Positions 1 through 13,925 are shown, counted from the stretch's first letter. The stretch is DNA of 64,000 nucleotides from Salinigranum marinum (GCF_024228675.1 NZ_CP100461.1:2039397-2103396); one strand, 5' to 3'. Translations and numbers: made by a program. Notes: generated by a model from the sequence alone, not told the origin.

Positions 1-685
1 CCTCGACGGTTTCGCGGACGGCGTCACAGCCCTCGTCGTGGAGTAGGTCGCCGACGACGACGGTGTCGGCGTTCTGCCCCATCTCGTACGCGGATTCGTA
101 GTCGTGGATCCCGCCGCCGTAGAACAGGGTCGCGTCTTCGAGGATCTCCTGGGCGGCGGCGACTTTCTCGGTGTCACCGAACGTCCCCGAGTACTCGATG
201 TAGACGATGTCCTGGCCGAACATCTTCTCGGCGATTCGGGCGTACGAGGCGACGTCTTCGGCCGACTGATCGCAGTCGGCGTCAGTGTACTCCGCCACCG
301 CCGAGTCGGGGTTGAGGACGATGTACGCCTCGGTGTGGGTACGCTCCCAGTCGAGGCCGTCGGCGATGCGGACCCACTCCTTGTGCGCGCCGGTAACCCA
401 GAAGACGTCGCCCGCGTTGAACACCGTCGGGATGAGATAGCCGTCGAGCGCGTCCGAGTCGATGACGACGCCCGGGTTCGACGGCTCCTGGTAGAGCGGG
501 ACGCCGTACTCCGAACACGCGTCGATCACGGCGCTCATGTTGTTCTTTGTCATGCCCGTCGTCCCGCCGATCTCGATCGCGTCCGTCCCCGTCTCACAGA
601 CGTCCGCGAACGTCTCGTCACCGACGAGTTCCTTGTCGGGGTCCACCTTCAGGATGTGGTCCCACGATTCCCACGGCCCGGTCAT
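1..685 (-). CDS. Geranylgeranylglyceryl phosphate synthase, 3' end cut by window
   Basis: The visible 228 residues (start ATG at 685) match archaeal GGGP synthase of the PcrB family, the cytosolic TIM-barrel enzyme that joins geranylgeranyl diphosphate to sn-glycerol-1-phosphate in the first committed step of archaeal ether-lipid synthesis. Seen in the sequence: an N-terminal 'HILKVDPDK' strand, 'EIGGTTGMT' (phosphate/substrate loop), '[10 protein letters not shown]' and 'FYGGGIHDY', all in the usual order. The reading frame stays open to base 1, so only the last part of the barrel is missing. An A-rich box at about 706-714 lies roughly 25 bp upstream and would give a leaderless mRNA. Prenyltransferase identity is secure. 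Confidence 0.93.
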   Translation of the reverse strand, partial: MTGPWESWDHILKVDPDKELVGDETFADVCETGTDAIEIGGTTGMTKNNMSAVIDACSEYGVPLYQEPSNPGVVIDSDALDGYLIPTVFNAGDVFWVTGAHKEWVRIADGLDWERTHTEAYIVLNPDSAVAEYTDADCDQSAEDVASYARIAEKMFGQDIVYIEYSGTFGDTEKVAAAQEILEDATLFYGGGIHDYESAYEMGQNADTVVVGDLLHDEGCDAVRETVE

Positions 686-858
686 TACCCCGTCTTCGAT
701 TGTGCACTACTAAAAAGAGCGTGGATTCCGGGAGTCCGACCGATCGCCGCAGTGCGGTGCTCCGACGAAGGGTCGGACGCGCCGGACGGTCGCTTCCGGG
801 CCGAATGCGGTCACTGGAGAACAGTAGACATTTGCCGTCAAGGCCGGATCGTCCGGAC

Positions 859-2049
859 GTGCCCTCCAGACGACAGGTTCTTGCCGGTGCCGGCCTCGGA
901 GCCGTCGCCCTCGGCGTCGCGGCCGCCGAGGGTGGCCTCGGCGGCTCCGAACCATACTACGACGGACAGGACGAACCGGACACCCGGTGGTGGCCACAGC
1001 CGGGGTTCGACCGTCTCGGCTCGTGTTACAACCCCCGTCCGGTCGGGCCCCGCGAGGCCGTCACCGAACGCTGGGCGATCGAGATCCCCGGTCCGTCCAC
1101 GCGGCCCGTCGTCGTCGACGGCCGCGCGTACCTGCCGACGGCGTCGGCCCTGCTCGCGGTCGACGCGGCGACCGGCGAGGAACTGTGGCGCACGGACGGC
1201 GGTGACGCGCCGATGTGGCCGCGGTCGGTCGTCGTCCACGACGAGACCGTCTACGTCACACAGGTGCGCGAGCCACACCTGCTCGCACTCGATCCCGCGA
1301 CCGGTGACAGCCAGTGGACGTTCTCCGGTGCGGGACACGGGCTGTACCCGCTGCTCGTCGACCCCGACCGGCCGACACTGTTCACCGGCGACGGCGAGGG
1401 CGCGGTGTATGCGCTCGACCCCGCGACCGGCGAGCGTCGGTGGCGGGCGGAGGTGTTCGGGGCGGTGTCGGCACTGGCGGGTGGAATCCCCGAACTCGTG
1501 GTCGGAACCGAGGCCGGAGAGGTGTACGGACTGTCGTACGACGACGGTCGGGGGCGCTGGCGACAGGACATCCCCGGTCCGGTCAGCGCGCTCGCCACCC
1601 CCAACGGCCGCGGCGCGTTCGTCAGCACGTTCGGCGGGCCGACGATGGAACTCGACGCCGGACGAGGTGGCGCGCCCGTGTGGTCGGCCGACGTCTGGGC
1701 CGCCGACTCCTTCGTCGTCGCGGGCCGGAACCTCTTCGCCACGGGCCATCGTCTCGTCGACCTCGACGTTCGCGGCGGTGACAAACAGTGGACCGGCGGC
1801 GAGACAACGCAGTGCGGGCCGGCGGCGGCGGCCGACACCGTCTACGCGGCCTCCGAGAGCCACGTCACCGGCTACGGGATCCGTGGCGGTGTCGGCGTCG
1901 GGGGGCTCCGCGCCGGGGCCCGTCGGTGGTCCCATCCCGTCGAGGGACGCCCCGAGCAGGGGCTCGTCGTCGCCGACGGCGCGGTGTTCGTCCTCACCGA
2001 GGGCGGGAACGGCGAGCGCTCGATGGCGTACGCGCTGGCGGAGGCGTAG
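859..2049 (+). CDS. Tat-exported PQQ-like beta-propeller protein
   Basis: About 396 residues. The GTG at 859 gives an N-terminus 'MPSRRQVLAGAG', a classic haloarchaeal Tat signal (twin Arg then a hydrophobic stretch), so I prefer it to the in-frame ATG at 805. The mature part has at least six repeats of the PQQ/WD40-like type, each carrying a version of 'vyALDpaTGeerW' (for example LLAVDAATGEELW and VYALDPATGERRW). This predicts an extracytoplasmic propeller of the PQQ-binding-like or BamB-like superfamily. No catalytic residues of a true quinoprotein dehydrogenase are apparent, so the ligand is unknown; haloarchaeal genomes carry many such proteins. The gene is convergent with topA, with 35 bp between the stops. 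Confidence 0.8.
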   Translation: MPSRRQVLAGAGLGAVALGVAAAEGGLGGSEPYYDGQDEPDTRWWPQPGFDRLGSCYNPRPVGPREAVTERWAIEIPGPSTRPVVVDGRAYLPTASALLAVDAATGEELWRTDGGDAPMWPRSVVVHDETVYVTQVREPHLLALDPATGDSQWTFSGAGHGLYPLLVDPDRPTLFTGDGEGAVYALDPATGERRWRAEVFGAVSALAGGIPELVVGTEAGEVYGLSYDDGRGRWRQDIPGPVSALATPNGRGAFVSTFGGPTMELDAGRGGAPVWSADVWAADSFVVAGRNLFATGHRLVDLDVRGGDKQWTGGETTQCGPAAAADTVYAASESHVTGYGIRGGVGVGGLRAGARRWSHPVEGRPEQGLVVADGAVFVLTEGGNGERSMAYALAEA

Positions 2050-2084
2050 GCCGTCGGAGAGCGCGGCGCCGGAGTGGTAACTGC

Positions 2085-4598
2085 TCAGTCCGCCTTCGCC
2101 TGCCAGTCGCGCACCCGGTCGGCACCCACGCCGTCGACCCGGGCGGCGATCTCGTCGGGGTCGGCCTGCTTCAACGACTCGACGTCGGTGATCTCGGCCA
2201 TCTTCAGCTTCTCGGCGGTCTTCTCGCCGATCCCCTCGATGGTCTCCAGTTCGGAGCCGTTCTGTCGCGCCTGGTACTCCCGGTAGTTGCAGATCGGACA
2301 GCCGAGTTCCCACGGCTCACGGTCGCTGTCGGGGTACCGGATGGTGAGTTCGGGCAACGCGTGCTCCTCGCAACGGTCGTCCGTCACCTCGACGTCGCCG
2401 CGGCGGGGCAGCGGCAGCGAGTAGTCGCAGTCGGGATAGCGCGTACACCCGACGAGCCGCGACCCCGACCGGAGGCGTTTGATCGCCAACTCGCCGTCGT
2501 GCTCCTCGCCGCACTGCGGGCAGACCCCGATGACGAGGTCTTCTTCCTCGTCGGCCGCGTCGGCCTTGCACTGTGGACAGCCGTGGACGAACGTCTTCCG
2601 CCCGGCGAGCATCTTCACCTCGTGGAGGCCGTGCTCCGCACACTCCGCTTCGAGGATGAGCGGCCGCCCCGTCGAGGGGAGCGGGAGCGTGTACGTGCAG
2701 TCGGGGTAGCCGTTACAGCCGACGAAGTACGAGCCGTGGCGGGACTTTCGGACGAGGAGGTCGTCGCCACACTCCGGGCAGGGCCCGAGCGTCTTGTCCG
2801 CCTTCATCGACTTCTGGAGGTGGTCCCCCAGCGCCTCGCGGTTCTCCATCAGCCCCTCGAACACGTGCCGGAGGTACTCGCGAGACTCGGCGGTGACGTC
2901 GTCGAGCGTCGCCTCGCCCCGGGCGATCGCACGCATGTCCGCTTCGAGTTGGGCGGTCATCTCCTCGCTCACGATCAGGTCGGCGAACTCCTCGGACGCC
3001 TCGACGACCGCCCGCGCCAGCCGCGTGGGCCGCGGCGGGTCGCCCTCGATGTAACCGCGGTCGTACAGCTTCTGGATGACGTCGTGTCTGGTGGCTTTGG
3101 TCCCGATCCCCATCGACTCCATCGTCTCGATGAGCCGCGACTGGCCGTATCGCCGTGGGGGCTGGGTCTGTTTCGCCGCCAGTTCGAGGTCCGAGACGGC
3201 GAGCTCCTGGCCCACCTCGACGTTCGGCACGATGTTCTCCGAGGAGTTGTAGTACGGATAGACGGCGTGGTAGCCCGGTTCGACGAGCCGTTTGCCGTTG
3301 GCCTTCAGCGACTCACCGCCGGCTTCGGTGACGACGCGGAGGTGCTCCCACTCCGCCGGCGGCGCGACCGTCGCGAAGAAGCGTCGGACGACCAGTTCGT
3401 ACACCTCCCACTCGTCGTCGGAGAGGTCGCTCACGGAGGGGAGCTCTCCCGTGGGGTGGATCGGGGGGTGATCCGTCGTCTCCTCGTCGCCGGCGGTCGG
3501 CTCGATCTCCGACTGTTCGAGCAGCGAGTCGGCGTCGTCGGCGAACGTCGAGGCCGAGAACGCCTCCAGCAGCTCCCGCGGATCGAGGTCTTCGGGGTAG
3601 ACCGTGTTGTCCGTCCGCGGGTAGGTGACGTACCCGGCAGTATAGAGGTCCTCTGCGATGCTCATCGCGCGCTGGGCGGAGTAGCCGACGCTTCCCGCGG
3701 CGCGGATGAACTGCGTCGTGTTGAACGGTGCCGGCGGCGTGTCCGTGCGCGTGCGCCGGCTGACGTCCTCGACGACGGCCACCTGCGAGGACGCCAGCGC
3801 CATGTGCGCCGTCTCCGCGGCGGTCTGGTCCCAGACGCGTTCGGCCTCGGTGCCGTCGTCGTCGATGTAGAAGTACTGCGCCTCGAAGGTCTCCGCGTCG
3901 CCGTTGCCCGCGGTCGTGAGGTCGGCGTACAGCTCCCAGTAGTCCTCTGGGTCGAACGCGTCGATCTCGCGCTCGCGGTCGACGATCAGTTTCAGCGTCG
4001 GTCCCTGCACCCGGCCGACGGAGATGAAGTCCTCCCCCAGCTGCCTGGCCGACAGCGAGAGAAACCGCGTCAGCGCCGCGCCCCACACGAGGTCGACGAT
4101 CTGCCGCGCCTCGCCCGCCGCCGCGAGGTCGAAGTCGAGGTCGTCCGGGTTCGCGAACGCCTCCGTGACCTCCCGGTCCGTGATCGAGGAGAAGCGAACG
4201 CGGTTGACCGGGACCGACTCGTTCACCTCGCGGACGAGTTCGTACGCCTCTTTCCCGATGAGCTCCCCCTCGCGGTCGTAGTCGGTCGCGATCACGACCG
4301 TGCCAGCCTTGCGTGCCAGCCGTCGGAGCGCCCGAACGATGTTCTCTTGCGTGGGGCGCTTTTCCACCTCGGCGTCGATCAGTTCGACGGGCTCGACGTC
4401 CCGCCAGTCCTCGTACTCGGGGGGGAAGTCGACGCCGACGACGTGCCCCGACAGCCCGACGACGCGCGTCCCACCCCAGGTGTAGACGTTGACGCCGTTC
4501 ATCCGCTCGGTCTCGGCGGTCTCACCGCTGAGAATGTCCGCGATCCGACGGGCGGCGTTGTCTTTCTCCGTGATGATCAGTTCCGGGCCGCTGCTCAT
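2085..4598 (-). CDS. topA: DNA topoisomerase I (type IA)
   Basis: 837 residues. Type IA topoisomerases cut one strand through a 5'-phosphotyrosine and relax negative supercoils. Seen: a Toprim domain with the Glu of 'TEKDNAARR' (residues 10-18) and the acidic 'ATDYDREGE' (104-112); the catalytic tyrosine Y326 in 'YVTYPRTD'; then C4 zinc ribbons near the C-terminus ('CPECGDD..CNGYPDC', 'CPQCGEE..CTRYPDC') and a final helix-hairpin-helix region ('IEGIGEKTAEKL'). I chose ATG 4598 because family homology begins at 'MSSGPELIITEKD'; the in-frame extension to 4709 looks non-coding. A CCTTTACC box about 28 bp upstream would serve a leaderless mRNA. Divergent from the next gene. Confidence 0.95.
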   Translation of the reverse strand: MSSGPELIITEKDNAARRIADILSGETAETERMNGVNVYTWGGTRVVGLSGHVVGVDFPPEYEDWRDVEPVELIDAEVEKRPTQENIVRALRRLARKAGTVVIATDYDREGELIGKEAYELVREVNESVPVNRVRFSSITDREVTEAFANPDDLDFDLAAAGEARQIVDLVWGAALTRFLSLSARQLGEDFISVGRVQGPTLKLIVDREREIDAFDPEDYWELYADLTTAGNGDAETFEAQYFYIDDDGTEAERVWDQTAAETAHMALASSQVAVVEDVSRRTRTDTPPAPFNTTQFIRAAGSVGYSAQRAMSIAEDLYTAGYVTYPRTDNTVYPEDLDPRELLEAFSASTFADDADSLLEQSEIEPTAGDEETTDHPPIHPTGELPSVSDLSDDEWEVYELVVRRFFATVAPPAEWEHLRVVTEAGGESLKANGKRLVEPGYHAVYPYYNSSENIVPNVEVGQELAVSDLELAAKQTQPPRRYGQSRLIETMESMGIGTKATRHDVIQKLYDRGYIEGDPPRPTRLARAVVEASEEFADLIVSEEMTAQLEADMRAIARGEATLDDVTAESREYLRHVFEGLMENREALGDHLQKSMKADKTLGPCPECGDDLLVRKSRHGSYFVGCNGYPDCTYTLPLPSTGRPLILEAECAEHGLHEVKMLAGRKTFVHGCPQCKADAADEEEDLVIGVCPQCGEEHDGELAIKRLRSGSRLVGCTRYPDCDYSLPLPRRGDVEVTDDRCEEHALPELTIRYPDSDREPWELGCPICNYREYQARQNGSELETIEGIGEKTAEKLKMAEITDVESLKQADPDEIAARVDGVGADRVRDWQAKAD

Positions 4599-4682
4599 TG
4601 TCTGGCGGTATGCGAAGCGGCGGGGTAAAGGTTTCGTGGCATCGAACCGCAAGACAGCACGGGGACAAAGCGCGCGCGTGAA

Positions 4683-4714
4683 CGACGATGGCGGGGAGAA
4701 AAACGCCATCGTCG
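4683..4714. other. Perfect 11-bp inverted repeat between topA and the MCM-N-like gene
   Basis: Arms at 4683-4693 and 4704-4714 are exact reverse complements around an A-rich 10-base loop. The site lies 85 bp before topA and 88 bp before the divergent gene at 4802. It could be an operator shared by both genes or an RNA hairpin. No T-tract follows, so it does not look like a terminator. Confidence 0.5.
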
Positions 4715-4801
4715 GCCACGCGGACGACCGCCGTTCAGGCCGCGACGACAGTCACGGCGAGCGTGTGTGCGTTCTTTGTGAGCTCGTCGCATGCCTCTAC
4801 C

Positions 4802-5551
4802 ATGCAGTCCGAAACCGAACTGCGTGCGGTCTGGGAGGCGTACTGGGACGCCCACTACGAGGACGGCCGACAGGCCCGCCGGGTTCGGGCGGTCGCGACA
4901 GACTACCCGGTGAAGCGCGGCGTCGTGGTGTCGTACCCGGAGCTGCTCGACGCCGGGGTGAGCGAGCGCGAACTCCGCACACGGCCCGACCGGACCCTCG
5001 GGATGGGAGTCGAGACGTTCGGGTCGTTCGTCCGGGACCTCGATCTCGACGACGTGTGGCGGCGCTCCTTCGACGTGATGATCCTCCACGTCGACGACCT
5101 CCCCGGCGGGTTCAAGATGTTCGATACGAACCTGATGGCGCACCTGAACGAACTCGTCCAGGCCGAGGTGACGTTCGACGGGGCGACGGAGCGCATCTCC
5201 GATCTGATGGAGGCGGCGTTCGTCTGCACGACCGGGCACGTCACGCGTGTCCACCAGCCCGGCCGTCGCCGACGCGATATCGATCACTGTCCCGACTGTG
5301 GTGACCCGGTGTTTCTGGAAGAACGCGAGAGCCTCTTCGCGGAGATCCAGCGCGCTCCCGTCAGTGGCCCCGGATTCGACCGTATCACGGCGATCCTCGG
5401 CGGGCGTCGGTGGAAGGGACTCTCCATCACCGAGGGCGACACGGCGGTCGTCAACGGGATTCCACGCGCGGACTTCCGCGAGGACTCGACCCACGGCTCG
5501 GCGTACTTCGACGTCCTCCACGTCGAAGTCGAGGAGGACCTCCCGTTCTGA
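4802..5551 (+). CDS. Orphan MCM N-terminal-domain-like protein (no ATPase)
   Basis: 249 residues. The layout resembles the N-terminal half of archaeal MCM: a helical start with 'RGVVVSYPELL'; 'DVMILHVDDLP' followed by 'LVQAEVTFDGATERIS', as in the OB-fold strand where MCM reads '(V)SVEGIVRRVTEVRP'; a zinc-binding insert 'FVCTTGHVTRV...HCPDCG'; then 'ESLFAEIQRAPV', matching MCM 'SxFvDaQklRIQE'; and 'GDTAVVNGIPRADF', matching 'GDRVrVTGI'. The AAA+ module (Walker A/B, Arg finger) is absent and the frame stops cleanly, so this is a stand-alone domain and not a helicase. Possible roles are ssDNA binding or modulation of MCM; function unknown. ATG 4802 is where similarity starts; the in-frame ATG at 4688 lies inside the intergenic hairpin. 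Confidence 0.6.
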   Translation: MQSETELRAVWEAYWDAHYEDGRQARRVRAVATDYPVKRGVVVSYPELLDAGVSERELRTRPDRTLGMGVETFGSFVRDLDLDDVWRRSFDVMILHVDDLPGGFKMFDTNLMAHLNELVQAEVTFDGATERISDLMEAAFVCTTGHVTRVHQPGRRRRDIDHCPDCGDPVFLEERESLFAEIQRAPVSGPGFDRITAILGGRRWKGLSITEGDTAVVNGIPRADFREDSTHGSAYFDVLHVEVEEDLPF

Positions 5552-5642
5552 GCGGTGCCCGACGACCGCGGTGGGATCACGGGCTCGCGCCCGTCTCGGG
5601 AGCCGTCGAAACGTACTTGTCATTAGGACAATAATAGATCGT

Positions 5643-5837
5643 ATGGCACACGCGATCGAGCGGCCAGAACAGTACGTCTGTCTGAACTGTCAGGTGATCT
5701 ACGCCGCGTCGGTGACCGGAGAGGAGGAGAAACACCACTTCCACCCACCGAGCGGCTGTGCCGTCTGTGGCGATCCCGAGTTCGTCCAGATAGAGAGCTA
5801 CATCCCACGGGCGCTCAACCGGGGCGAATCCGAGTAA
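5643..5837 (+). CDS. Small CPxCG-type zinc-finger protein
   Basis: 64 residues with two cysteine knuckles, 'CLNCQ' and 'CAVCGDPEF', separated by a His-rich stretch 'KHHFHPPSG'. This is one treble-clef or zinc-ribbon unit filling nearly the whole protein, like the many haloarchaeal zinc-finger microproteins. The function cannot be read from sequence; RNA, protein or regulatory contacts are all possible. It starts 91 bp after the MCM-N-like gene on the same strand and converges on the subtilase gene, whose stop is 26 bp away. Confidence 0.75.
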   Translation: MAHAIERPEQYVCLNCQVIYAASVTGEEEKHHFHPPSGCAVCGDPEFVQIESYIPRALNRGESE

Positions 5838-5863
5838 CGCGCGGGACGACGAACCGACGGGGT

Positions 5864-11050
<5,187 letters not shown>

Positions 11051-11051
11051 A

Positions 11052-11537
11052 TCAATCAGTGGTCGACTGGGGGGCGGTCGAGCGCGGGGGTCTGACGACG
11101 CGGACGTCCTCGTCGGTCGCGAGCCGCGGAACGTCGGCGGGATCGACGTACGCTTCGACCGAGGTCGCGCCGCGGGCGACGATGTCGAGCGGAACGTCGG
11201 TCGGGAGCTCCCCGTCGGGGACGAGTTCGACGACGACGAGGACGCGACCGTCGCGGTAGTCGAGGTCGTTGGCGGCGGCGTACGCCGCCCGGTCCTCGGC
11301 GCGAACCAGTCCGACGAGCACGTCGGCGACTTTCGGACTGTCGACCGGTGGCGTCGGTGTCGACAGGGGTGTCGCCGTCGGAGTGTCCGTCGAGACCGTC
11401 GACGAGTCAGTCGTCCCGTCGTCGCTTCCGGCCTCGCTCCGTGGCTGCCCGAGACAGCCGGCACCGACGAGCGCGGCGACCGCGGCACACGTCGCTCGGC
11501 GCGTCCAGCCAGTTCTTTTGTCCGGGTCGTCTTTCAT
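11052..11537 (-). CDS. Lipoprotein with propeptide/I9-like domain, upstream of the subtilase
   Basis: 161 residues. The N-terminus carries 'TRR', a hydrophobic segment and a lipobox 'LVGAGCLG' with Cys28, then a Ser/Thr/Pro linker. The C-terminal half (about residues 70-150) has a fold-like pattern matching the propeptide region of the next gene: 'VLVVVELVPDG...IVARGATS..AYVDPADVPRLATDEDVRVVRPP' parallels the subtilase's 'FVTVRIETVPG...VAAQGGS..ARIPTGALYALSDAPGVTVIRTP'. I infer a stand-alone propeptide, meaning an inhibitor or intramolecular-chaperone-like partner of the protease. The stop and the protease start are 1 bp apart. Alternative: a structural lipoprotein that only shares a ferredoxin-like fold. 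Confidence 0.65.
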   Translation of the reverse strand: MKDDPDKRTGWTRRATCAAVAALVGAGCLGQPRSEAGSDDGTTDSSTVSTDTPTATPLSTPTPPVDSPKVADVLVGLVRAEDRAAYAAANDLDYRDGRVLVVVELVPDGELPTDVPLDIVARGATSVEAYVDPADVPRLATDEDVRVVRPPRSTAPQSTTD

Positions 11538-11569
11538 GAGCTCTCACTGGATCGACCGTGTCGCCGACG

Positions 11570-11625
11570 CCTGACGCGGGTGTAACACGGCCGTTGTGCG
11601 TCACGCGTCAGGTTTGGTCTTAATA
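11570..11625 (-). promoter_or_regulatory. Likely promoter of the lipoprotein-subtilase operon with flanking inverted repeat
   Basis: Reading leftward, TATTAAG (11619-11625) fits a haloarchaeal TATA box, placing the transcript start near 11597. A perfect 9-bp inverted repeat CCTGACGCG/CGCGTCAGG (11570-11578 and 11604-11612) brackets that start site. It is therefore a plausible operator or 5'-UTR hairpin. Confidence 0.4.
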
Positions 11626-11749
11626 CCTCCCCCGTGGCTATCGGGCGCGAGACTCCAGCCCGCTGACTGGCACCTATCTGGTAACGGTCGGTCGAGAACA
11701 GCGGTCGCCCGTGAGACGGCCGTGACGAGTCGATCGACCGCCCGAGGGG

Positions 11750-13270
11750 CTACCCGTCCAGTCGCTCGCGCAGCAGTTGGTTCACGGTGCCGGGGTCGGC
11801 GCTCCCACGTGACTTCTGCATGACCTGGCCGACGAGGAAGTTGAGCGCACCGTCCTCGCCGCGTTCGTAGTCCGCGACCGCGTCGGGATGTTCCTCGATG
11901 GCCGCCGCGACGAACGTCGCCACCTCGTCGTCGGCGGTTTTGCCAAGGTCCTCGGCCTCGACGACCTCGTCGGGCGTCTCCCCCTCGTCGAGCATCGTCC
12001 GCAGGACCGTCTCGCGGGCGTTCTTCGCCGTGATCTCGTCGCGTGCGACGAGTTCGACGAGCCGTTCGATCTCGTCGAACCGGTCCGCGACGTCGGTGAG
12101 CCGCATGTCGCGGTAGTTCAACTCCCCGAGCAGGGTGTCGGCGACCCACGTCGCCACGAGGTCGGGGTCGAACGCGTGGGCGAGATCCTCGTAGAAGTCG
12201 GCGACCTGCTTGGTCGAGGTCAGTTTCGACGCCGACTCCGCGTCGAGACCGTACTCGGACTGGAAGCGGTCGCGGCGGGCGTCGGGGAGTTCCGGGATCG
12301 AGATCTCCTCGCGCCACCCCGCCACGCGCAGCGCGGGCAGGTCGGCCTCGCGGAAGTAGCGGTAGTCCTTCTCCTCTTCCTTCGAGCGCATCGACACCGT
12401 GATACCCCGTGATTCGTCCCAGTGGCGCGTCTCCTGTTCGACGCTTCGGCCGCGTTCGATGGCGTTCTTCTGCCTGGTGACCTCGTACGCGAGCGCCTTC
12501 TCCGCGCCCTTGTGTGAGGAGATGTTCTTCACCTCGGTCCGGTTGGCGGCTTCGAGGGTCTCCGTCGGGATCGACCCGTCGTCGGCCACGTCGTCGGCGG
12601 GAACCATCGAGATGTTCGCGTCCACCCGCAGGGAGCCGTCGCGACTCGCGTCGAACACGCCCAGGTATTCGAGCACCTCCTCCAGTTTGGCGAGGAACGC
12701 CCGGGTCTCCTGCGGGGAGCGGAAGTCGGGTCTAGTGACGATCTCCATCAGCGGCGTTCCGGCCCTGTTGTAGTCGATGAGGGTGTAGTCCGCGCGGTCG
12801 ACGCTCACGGTCCGGGTCTCGACCGGCCGGGTTCCGTCCCGCACGTGGCGGAGGCTCCCGGGGTCCTCTTCGAGGTGAGCGCGCTCAACGCCGATCTGCC
12901 TGCTGTCGCCCTCGACGGTGACTTCGAGGTGGCCGTCGGCGCAGATCGGCGCGTCGTACTGCGTGATCTGGAAGTTCTTCGGCAGGTCGGGGTAGTAGTA
13001 GTTCTTCCGGTGGAACGTGGTTTCGGCGACGACCTCGGCCGAGAGCGCCTTCCCGACCTTTACTGCCGATTCGACGGCGGCCTCGTTCAACACCGGGAGC
13101 GCCCCGGGCAGGCCGAGACAGACCGGGCAGGTCCGCGTGTTCGGCTCCTCTCCTTCGACAGAGTCGGTCGAACAGCCGCAGAAAATCTTCGTGTCGGTCT
13201 CGAGCTGGACGTGGACTTCGAGCCCGATGACGACGGCGAGTTCGCGCTGTTCGAGCGCCTGGGCAGTCAT
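11750..13270 (-). CDS. gatB: Asp-tRNA(Asn)/Glu-tRNA(Gln) amidotransferase subunit B
   Basis: 506 residues. GatB phosphorylates misacylated Asp-tRNA(Asn) or Glu-tRNA(Gln) and receives ammonia from GatA in the GatCAB complex. Seen: the signature start 'VVIGLEVHVQLETDTKIFCGC', a zinc-site pair further on ('CPVCLGLPG'), the 'HRKNYYYPDLPKNFQITQYD' motif, and a C-terminal helical plus YqeY-like domain ending 'VNQLLRERL' that binds the tRNA elbow. Length matches the family. No gatA or gatC is in the window, which is common in archaea. Start ATG 13270 gives the expected short N-terminus. Confidence 0.96.
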   Translation of the reverse strand: MTAQALEQRELAVVIGLEVHVQLETDTKIFCGCSTDSVEGEEPNTRTCPVCLGLPGALPVLNEAAVESAVKVGKALSAEVVAETTFHRKNYYYPDLPKNFQITQYDAPICADGHLEVTVEGDSRQIGVERAHLEEDPGSLRHVRDGTRPVETRTVSVDRADYTLIDYNRAGTPLMEIVTRPDFRSPQETRAFLAKLEEVLEYLGVFDASRDGSLRVDANISMVPADDVADDGSIPTETLEAANRTEVKNISSHKGAEKALAYEVTRQKNAIERGRSVEQETRHWDESRGITVSMRSKEEEKDYRYFREADLPALRVAGWREEISIPELPDARRDRFQSEYGLDAESASKLTSTKQVADFYEDLAHAFDPDLVATWVADTLLGELNYRDMRLTDVADRFDEIERLVELVARDEITAKNARETVLRTMLDEGETPDEVVEAEDLGKTADDEVATFVAAAIEEHPDAVADYERGEDGALNFLVGQVMQKSRGSADPGTVNQLLRERLDG

Positions 13271-13452
13271 TACGCGCGGTTCGATGCGGGCGGGCTAAAG
13301 GCTAACGGGACGACAGGGTGCGCGGCGGTCCTCCCCGCGCTCGGTGACGGGCGTCGCAGCCGACCGAACCCCGTCGACCGACGGCCCGGTCGGTATCAGT
13401 TTCGAGAGCGAGCCCCTCTCGCCGGGGGGTTGTCATCCGCCTGTCTGACGCA

Positions 13453-13459
13453 GTTTTAT
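13453..13459 (+). promoter_or_regulatory. TATA-like box for the pre-smc gene
   Basis: GTTTTAT is centred about 29 bp before the ATG at 13485. This spacing implies a leaderless mRNA starting at 13485 and argues against using the ATG at 13458, which lies inside the box. Confidence 0.55.
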
Positions 13460-13484
13460 GCGAACGCCACGAGGCCTAGGTGAC

Positions 13485-13898
13485 ATGAGCAATCGGGTGG
13501 ACGAACTCGAAACGAAAGTGTCGGAACTCCAGGCGGCAGTCAACGGTCTCACCGAAGAACTCGTCGAGACCAAAGAGCGCGTTCGCCAACTCGAAAACAC
13601 CGTGGAGGTCGACGACCCGGCGGTTCGGGCGAAGGCGACGAGGAAGTCGGAGCCTGAACCCGAACCCGAACCGGAGTCCGAGTCCACGGCGGCCACGGAG
13701 TCGGGGGCGGAGGCGACTGCCGACCCCGACGGGGAGGCCGCCGACGAGTCGGAACAGCGGTTCGTCGACGCCGAGGAACACGAGCAGGAACTGCAGGCCG
13801 AGGCGCGGGAGAAGCTGGACGAAGAGGCTAAGTCCACGGACGAAAAGGAGGAGGAAACGGAGTCCGAGCCCGACGGCAACGATATCATCGTCGCGTAA
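13485..13898 (+). CDS. Acidic coiled-coil protein upstream of smc
   Basis: 137 residues. The N-terminal 40 residues form a clear heptad coiled coil ('VDELETKVSELQAAVNGL'); the rest is highly charged, with a Glu-Pro run, and ends 'DGNDIIVA'. I recall this as a conserved haloarchaeal family (DUF7518) found beside smc and sometimes named chromosome segregation protein. The link rests on position: same strand, 27 bp before smc, then scpA. The low-complexity acidic tail suggests a flexible adaptor rather than an enzyme. Confidence 0.75.
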   Translation: MSNRVDELETKVSELQAAVNGLTEELVETKERVRQLENTVEVDDPAVRAKATRKSEPEPEPEPESESTAATESGAEATADPDGEAADESEQRFVDAEEHEQELQAEAREKLDEEAKSTDEKEEETESEPDGNDIIVA

Positions 13899-13925
13899 GC
13901 TCGCGACTCCACTCGCGAGCACCCC

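Noticed and set aside
104..2080. 658-residue frame crossing GGGP synthase and the propeller gene
   Set aside because: Out of frame with both real genes and antisense to the first.
1788..4628. 946-residue frame antisense to topA
   Set aside because: Same antisense artefact; topA has all motifs.
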